From assembly GCA_014084085.1 (NCBI GenBank), contig NPFB01000094.1, positions 1 to 39,630 on the forward strand: 39,630 nucleotides of DNA. Direction: 5' to 3'. Positions 36,598 through 39,630 of the stretch are shown here, piece after piece (position 1 is the first letter of the stretch; every line of letters begins with the position of its first letter). The position numbers and the translations under genes were made by a program. The notes under the pieces are model-generated. The model saw only the letters and a list, made by a program, of their open reading frames with translations. It was not told the DNA's origin and did no database searches. This DNA comes from Hondaea fermentalgiana. Taxonomy: Eukaryota; Sar; Bigyra; Thraustochytrida; Thraustochytriidae.

Positions 36598-36775
36598 ATG
36601 ACATTTTGGTGCCTTACCGTCATCCAAGGTGCTTTCCCACTTCGCTTTTTCAACTTCAAATGGGGTCTCGTTTGAAAGTTGGTTATCCTATACCTTCCGA
36701 AGAACACAACCCCCCGAGGGAAAGAGCGAAGCCAAATTTTCTTGGCCCAATCTACGAGCATTTTTAGAACCAACG

Positions 36776-39220
36776 TTAGACATGCGGTGGCGCCCGTGGC
36801 GGCGTCCTTGGCTTGGCCGAGACCGACTCGTCCTGCGGTACATGCTGTGAGACGTCGAGCTGAGCAATGCTGACCCCCGGTTCGGGCGGGGCGCGCCTGG
36901 CAAGCACACGACGCACATCTGCATCAGAAAGTACTGGCGTAAAGGGACAGGGCAACATTTGCACGTGCGAGGTAAGCTCGAGACTGAGAAGAAAGGAGAT
37001 CTGCAAAAGGCGCGCAAAGTGCTTTCGGATATCCATCTGGATTGACTCTTGGTCCTCTGCAAGATGTTCGAGCAAGTCTGGGCGGACCTCGGCCTGCTCT
37101 CGCTCCTCGCGGGTCAGATACAAGCTGGACAGCATTGCCATCATGGCACGAATTTCATCCGCGAGACGTAAAGCGCCGAGGTCGTTAAAGCTTTGGTGCT
37201 TGAGGAGCGCTGTCTCCCAGGCATATGCTACCTCGCGCGCAACGAGCCCCAGAAGCGTGCCAAAGTTTTGCTTGGAAAGGTGTGCTCGACACTTGCGAAA
37301 GATGCGCGACTGCTCGATTTGGGCATCGATAAATTTAGAAACAAAGGGATCCTCGCGCTCGTAGGTTTCGTAAATGGCATTGTTGACCTTGTAGGTCATC
37401 TTCGTCACCCCCGCATCGGCGGCCGAGAGAAACATTGGACGAAAGCACGTGGCCACGACTTCATCGAGCGCTTGCGTGCGAAGCGTCTTGTGCTCTTCGG
37501 CGGTAGCACGCAAATCATGGAGCGCCATGTCCACGAGCGCGAGCTGATCAGGAAAGCGTGCCTCGATTTCGGCCTCGATTTGGCCCACGAGATCGTTCAT
37601 GAAGATACTGCTCAGCTCGATTGTATTGATGGCAATGAGCAGTGCCGAGTCGAGCCGACTCGTGCCCTGAATATCGCCTTCGAGCGCAGCAGCGAAAAGA
37701 TCTACCTCGCTTCCGGCTGCATCATAGTGGTCCTCGTTGCGACGGCCATCAGATCGCTCGCTGCGTGCGCCACCGCGGTGTCCTGATGCGCCACTCCCCG
37801 ACCCGGCATCGGCACGACCCCCGGCGTGTGCCTCTGCACCGCGTAGAATGGCCTTGATGGCCTTTGAATAGTCATCCTCGAGCAGACGGTAAATGTGATT
37901 GACCATGGCGGAGCACGACTGGCTGTTTTCCGTATGAACAGCGCGTGCGAAGCCTTTGCTAACAATGTAAAAGGTATCTTTGACGAGTGAATTGACGCAT
38001 TCCTGGCCCTCCCCAGAAAGATCCGCAATGGCCCGCGCCTTGCTCAAGCTCAGCGAGAGCCAGGCCTCCTCCAGTTGAATGTACGCGGACGCAAGATCAA
38101 CTTGCTTTTCAGCGATGCCCCCTGCCGCGAGTTTTGCCGGGTCCAGGACGCCGAGGCCCAGGAGCGCACGAGTAAAGTGACCACAGTATTGCTGCACTTC
38201 CATCATATCGTTCAATAAGTTGTCAAGCTCAGCGACTTGAGCATCACCGAGACTTTGGCGTTCCGTCTGCACCGCGCGTACCCACTGGTCGATGCGACGG
38301 TCCTTGTGAAAGGCGTTGAGCACAAAGACGACCGTCTCGCTTGTGCGCGCTTCGACTTGTTTGACGATGGGTGCTGTTGCGAGCTCCGTGGCAGTCTCTG
38401 TCGAGGCCACGGCGTACTCGCCCAACATGAGCTTTTCAATCAGACTGTCTGCGTACAAGAGAATGTACGAGAGCGCTTGCAAGTATGGATCGTCCTCGGA
38501 TGTCTCCACCTGGGCCCCGAAGCTCGTCGATTGGTGGGCCAGGCTGCGATGTGTCTTGAGCTCGTCCAGAATGAGCTCGTAACGTTCATTGAGGCCAGCA
38601 CACACCAATTGGGAGTACTGCTCGAGACAGGTTTCCGCGGCAGCGTTTCCGTCCGTACGGCCGTCCTTGTTCGTGACAACGCGCAAGGATTCTGCAAGTC
38701 TACAGAGCTCGGCGGCGCGCTGAAGGCGAGGGAGGTCTTCTTCCTCGCGCTGCATTTGTTTTCGCAGGGCCTCGTCCTGTTGTGCCTGCGAGGCCTCGGC
38801 CTTGCGCTGCTCTTTGAGCTTGTGTCGACGACTCTGTTCCAAAAGCTGGGCGCGCATGTCATTGGAAGTACGATAGCCTTCTGATTTGCGACGCATCTGG
38901 CGCTCTCGGTGGGCCTTGGCCTTGGCCTCTCGCGCCTCTTCGTTTCGTCTCTTTTGCTCTTCGGCTGCTGCGTTGCGGCTGCGCACGAGCTCCTCGATCT
39001 GTTGCACGATGGCTTGGCCCAGCTTGACTTCGCAATTCAGCAGCATCTCCCCGTGCGCATTTGCGGCTGCGTCCTCTGCGCTCTTCTCGTCCGCGATCCT
39101 GGCTTCCACATTGGCTAACTTGAGCACGCTGCCAAAGGCGTCCACCACCTTGCCTCCCACGAGTTCCTCGTAGAACGTTGCCACGCCCTCTGCAAAGTCA
39201 TTCTCCAGCGCTGCCGACAT
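36776..39220 (-). CDS. COG4: Conserved oligomeric Golgi complex subunit 4
   Basis: The first ATG at 39220 gives 814 residues, close to the usual COG4 length. COG4 is a lobe A subunit of the COG tether and works in retrograde intra-Golgi vesicle docking, contacting SNAREs and their regulators. An N-terminal charged coiled coil spans about 60-165 (many Arg, Glu and Lys). Family-like segments are VNSLVKDTFYIVSKGFARAVHTE (409-431), MVNHIYRLLEDDYSKAI, TQALDEVVATCFRPMF (582-597), and the helical C-terminal region SFNDLGALRLADEIRAMMAML (677-697), ending with LTSHVQMLPCPFTPVLSDADVRRVL, which resembles the final COG4 helix. A Gly/Ser/Arg-rich, probably disordered insert lies at 462-505. The match rests on several motifs in the correct order; I cannot run a profile. 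Confidence 0.85.
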   Translation of the reverse strand: MSAALENDFAEGVATFYEELVGGKVVDAFGSVLKLANVEARIADEKSAEDAAANAHGEMLLNCEVKLGQAIVQQIEELVRSRNAAAEEQKRRNEEAREAKAKAHRERQMRRKSEGYRTSNDMRAQLLEQSRRHKLKEQRKAEASQAQQDEALRKQMQREEEDLPRLQRAAELCRLAESLRVVTNKDGRTDGNAAAETCLEQYSQLVCAGLNERYELILDELKTHRSLAHQSTSFGAQVETSEDDPYLQALSYILLYADSLIEKLMLGEYAVASTETATELATAPIVKQVEARTSETVVFVLNAFHKDRRIDQWVRAVQTERQSLGDAQVAELDNLLNDMMEVQQYCGHFTRALLGLGVLDPAKLAAGGIAEKQVDLASAYIQLEEAWLSLSLSKARAIADLSGEGQECVNSLVKDTFYIVSKGFARAVHTENSQSCSAMVNHIYRLLEDDYSKAIKAILRGAEAHAGGRADAGSGSGASGHRGGARSERSDGRRNEDHYDAAGSEVDLFAAALEGDIQGTSRLDSALLIAINTIELSSIFMNDLVGQIEAEIEARFPDQLALVDMALHDLRATAEEHKTLRTQALDEVVATCFRPMFLSAADAGVTKMTYKVNNAIYETYEREDPFVSKFIDAQIEQSRIFRKCRAHLSKQNFGTLLGLVAREVAYAWETALLKHQSFNDLGALRLADEIRAMMAMLSSLYLTREEREQAEVRPDLLEHLAEDQESIQMDIRKHFARLLQISFLLSLELTSHVQMLPCPFTPVLSDADVRRVLARRAPPEPGVSIAQLDVSQHVPQDESVSAKPRTPPRAPPHV

Positions 39221-39630
39221 GTCTCCCCCCTCCCTTCCGTTCCTGTGTCCGCTCTTCTCCTCTCCTCGTCGTCCTCGGCGTCGTTATCCTCCTCCTCCTC
39301 GTCGTCGTCGTCCTCCTCGTCGTCGTCGTCCTCCTCGTCGTCGATGTCGAAAAATCGATTCGATCTTCCCCCTCGCTGCTCGTGCCGCGAGCAGCGGCTG
39401 CGGCGCCAGACAGCGGGCGCGCTCGCCTCCCGCGTCGCGGCCTCCCGCCACCGCGCGCGGCCGCCGCCCGGCCCTTCCGACGTCGCAGGTCTGCGCTGCG
39501 TCTTCTCCTCCTCCGGGTCGCCAAGGCCGAGCTCGCGGACCACGTCGTTCAAAACCATCCGCGCGGCAAAAACCATCCGCGGCGGCAAACTCGCGAACCC
39601 GAGGCGCGACGCGAGGCGAGGCGCCCGCCG
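39221..39630. other. 5' region of COG4 with acidic-coding array
   Basis: The minus strand holds an open frame, out of phase with COG4, that begins near 39576 (ATG GTT...), contains an Asp/Glu run encoded by the array at 39287-39345, and overlaps the first 100 bases of COG4. A 12-base phrase aaaaccatccgc occurs twice (about 39551 and 39570). The frame may be an upstream ORF in the COG4 leader. The window ends before any other gene can be seen. Confidence 0.45.
39287..39345. repeat. CTC/GTC trinucleotide array
   Basis: Alternating runs of ctc and gtc triplets lie about 67 bases upstream of the COG4 start. On the sense strand they read GAG and GAC and would encode Glu and Asp. Confidence 0.8.

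Noticed and set aside
1..39630. CRISPR array, bacterial operon or prophage
   Set aside because: No spaced identical repeats occur, and all recognisable genes are eukaryotic with introns and wide spacing.

Overview
The window is nuclear DNA from a compact, GC-rich, intron-poor protist. All recognisable genes are eukaryotic: ESCRT-II VPS36, COG4, tubulin cofactor B, a CTD-interacting-domain protein, a JMJD5-type oxygenase, LIM domains and an ER J-protein. Three genes can be shown to contain a short GT-AG intron (113-283 bp), and all three introns are phase 0. Intergenic gaps are mostly a few hundred bases and carry many simple-sequence arrays. This style and the domain combinations suggest a thraustochytrid-like (labyrinthulomycete) stramenopile. 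That placement is inference; no rRNA or organelle marker is present.

Layout. 1-2138 (-): open 3' part of a transposase-like gene running off the left edge. 2537-7378 (-): 1613-residue protein built from five diverged EF-hand modules. 7937-9190 (+): acetyl-CoA acetyltransferase. 9424-11016 (-): secreted-N-terminus seven-TM orphan. 11452-12350 (-, 2 exons): tubulin cofactor B. 12773-14038 (+): VPS36. 14350-16384 (+, 2 exons): CID protein with poly-Q and RD/RG tail. 16454-17673 (-, 2 exons): glutaminyl cyclase. 17819-19864 (+): unknown. 20474-20887 (+): small membrane protein. 21834-23414 (+): JMJD5-like oxygenase. 23817-25853 (-): degenerate inositol 5-phosphatase-like domain fused to three LIM domains. 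27115-28779 (+): TTL-like ligase with a 4 x 20-residue repeat. 30570-31676 (+): unknown helical protein. 31988-34405 (-): prolyl-4-hydroxylase-like/zinc-finger/ankyrin fusion. 35449-36597 (+): ER J-domain protein. 36776-39220 (-): COG4.

This is ordinary chromosomal housekeeping territory rather than an operon-like system. Several genes serve membrane traffic (VPS36, COG4) or microtubules (cofactor B, TTL-like), but no co-function of neighbours is implied. Head-to-head pairs recur (EF-hand/thiolase, cofactor B/VPS36, cyclase/unknown, LIM/TTL, P4H/J-protein), and most of their shared promoters contain short tandem arrays. The most novel material is architectural: the five-module EF-hand protein, the pseudo-phosphatase-LIM fusion, the P4H-ankyrin fusion and the repeat inserted in the TTL-like protein.
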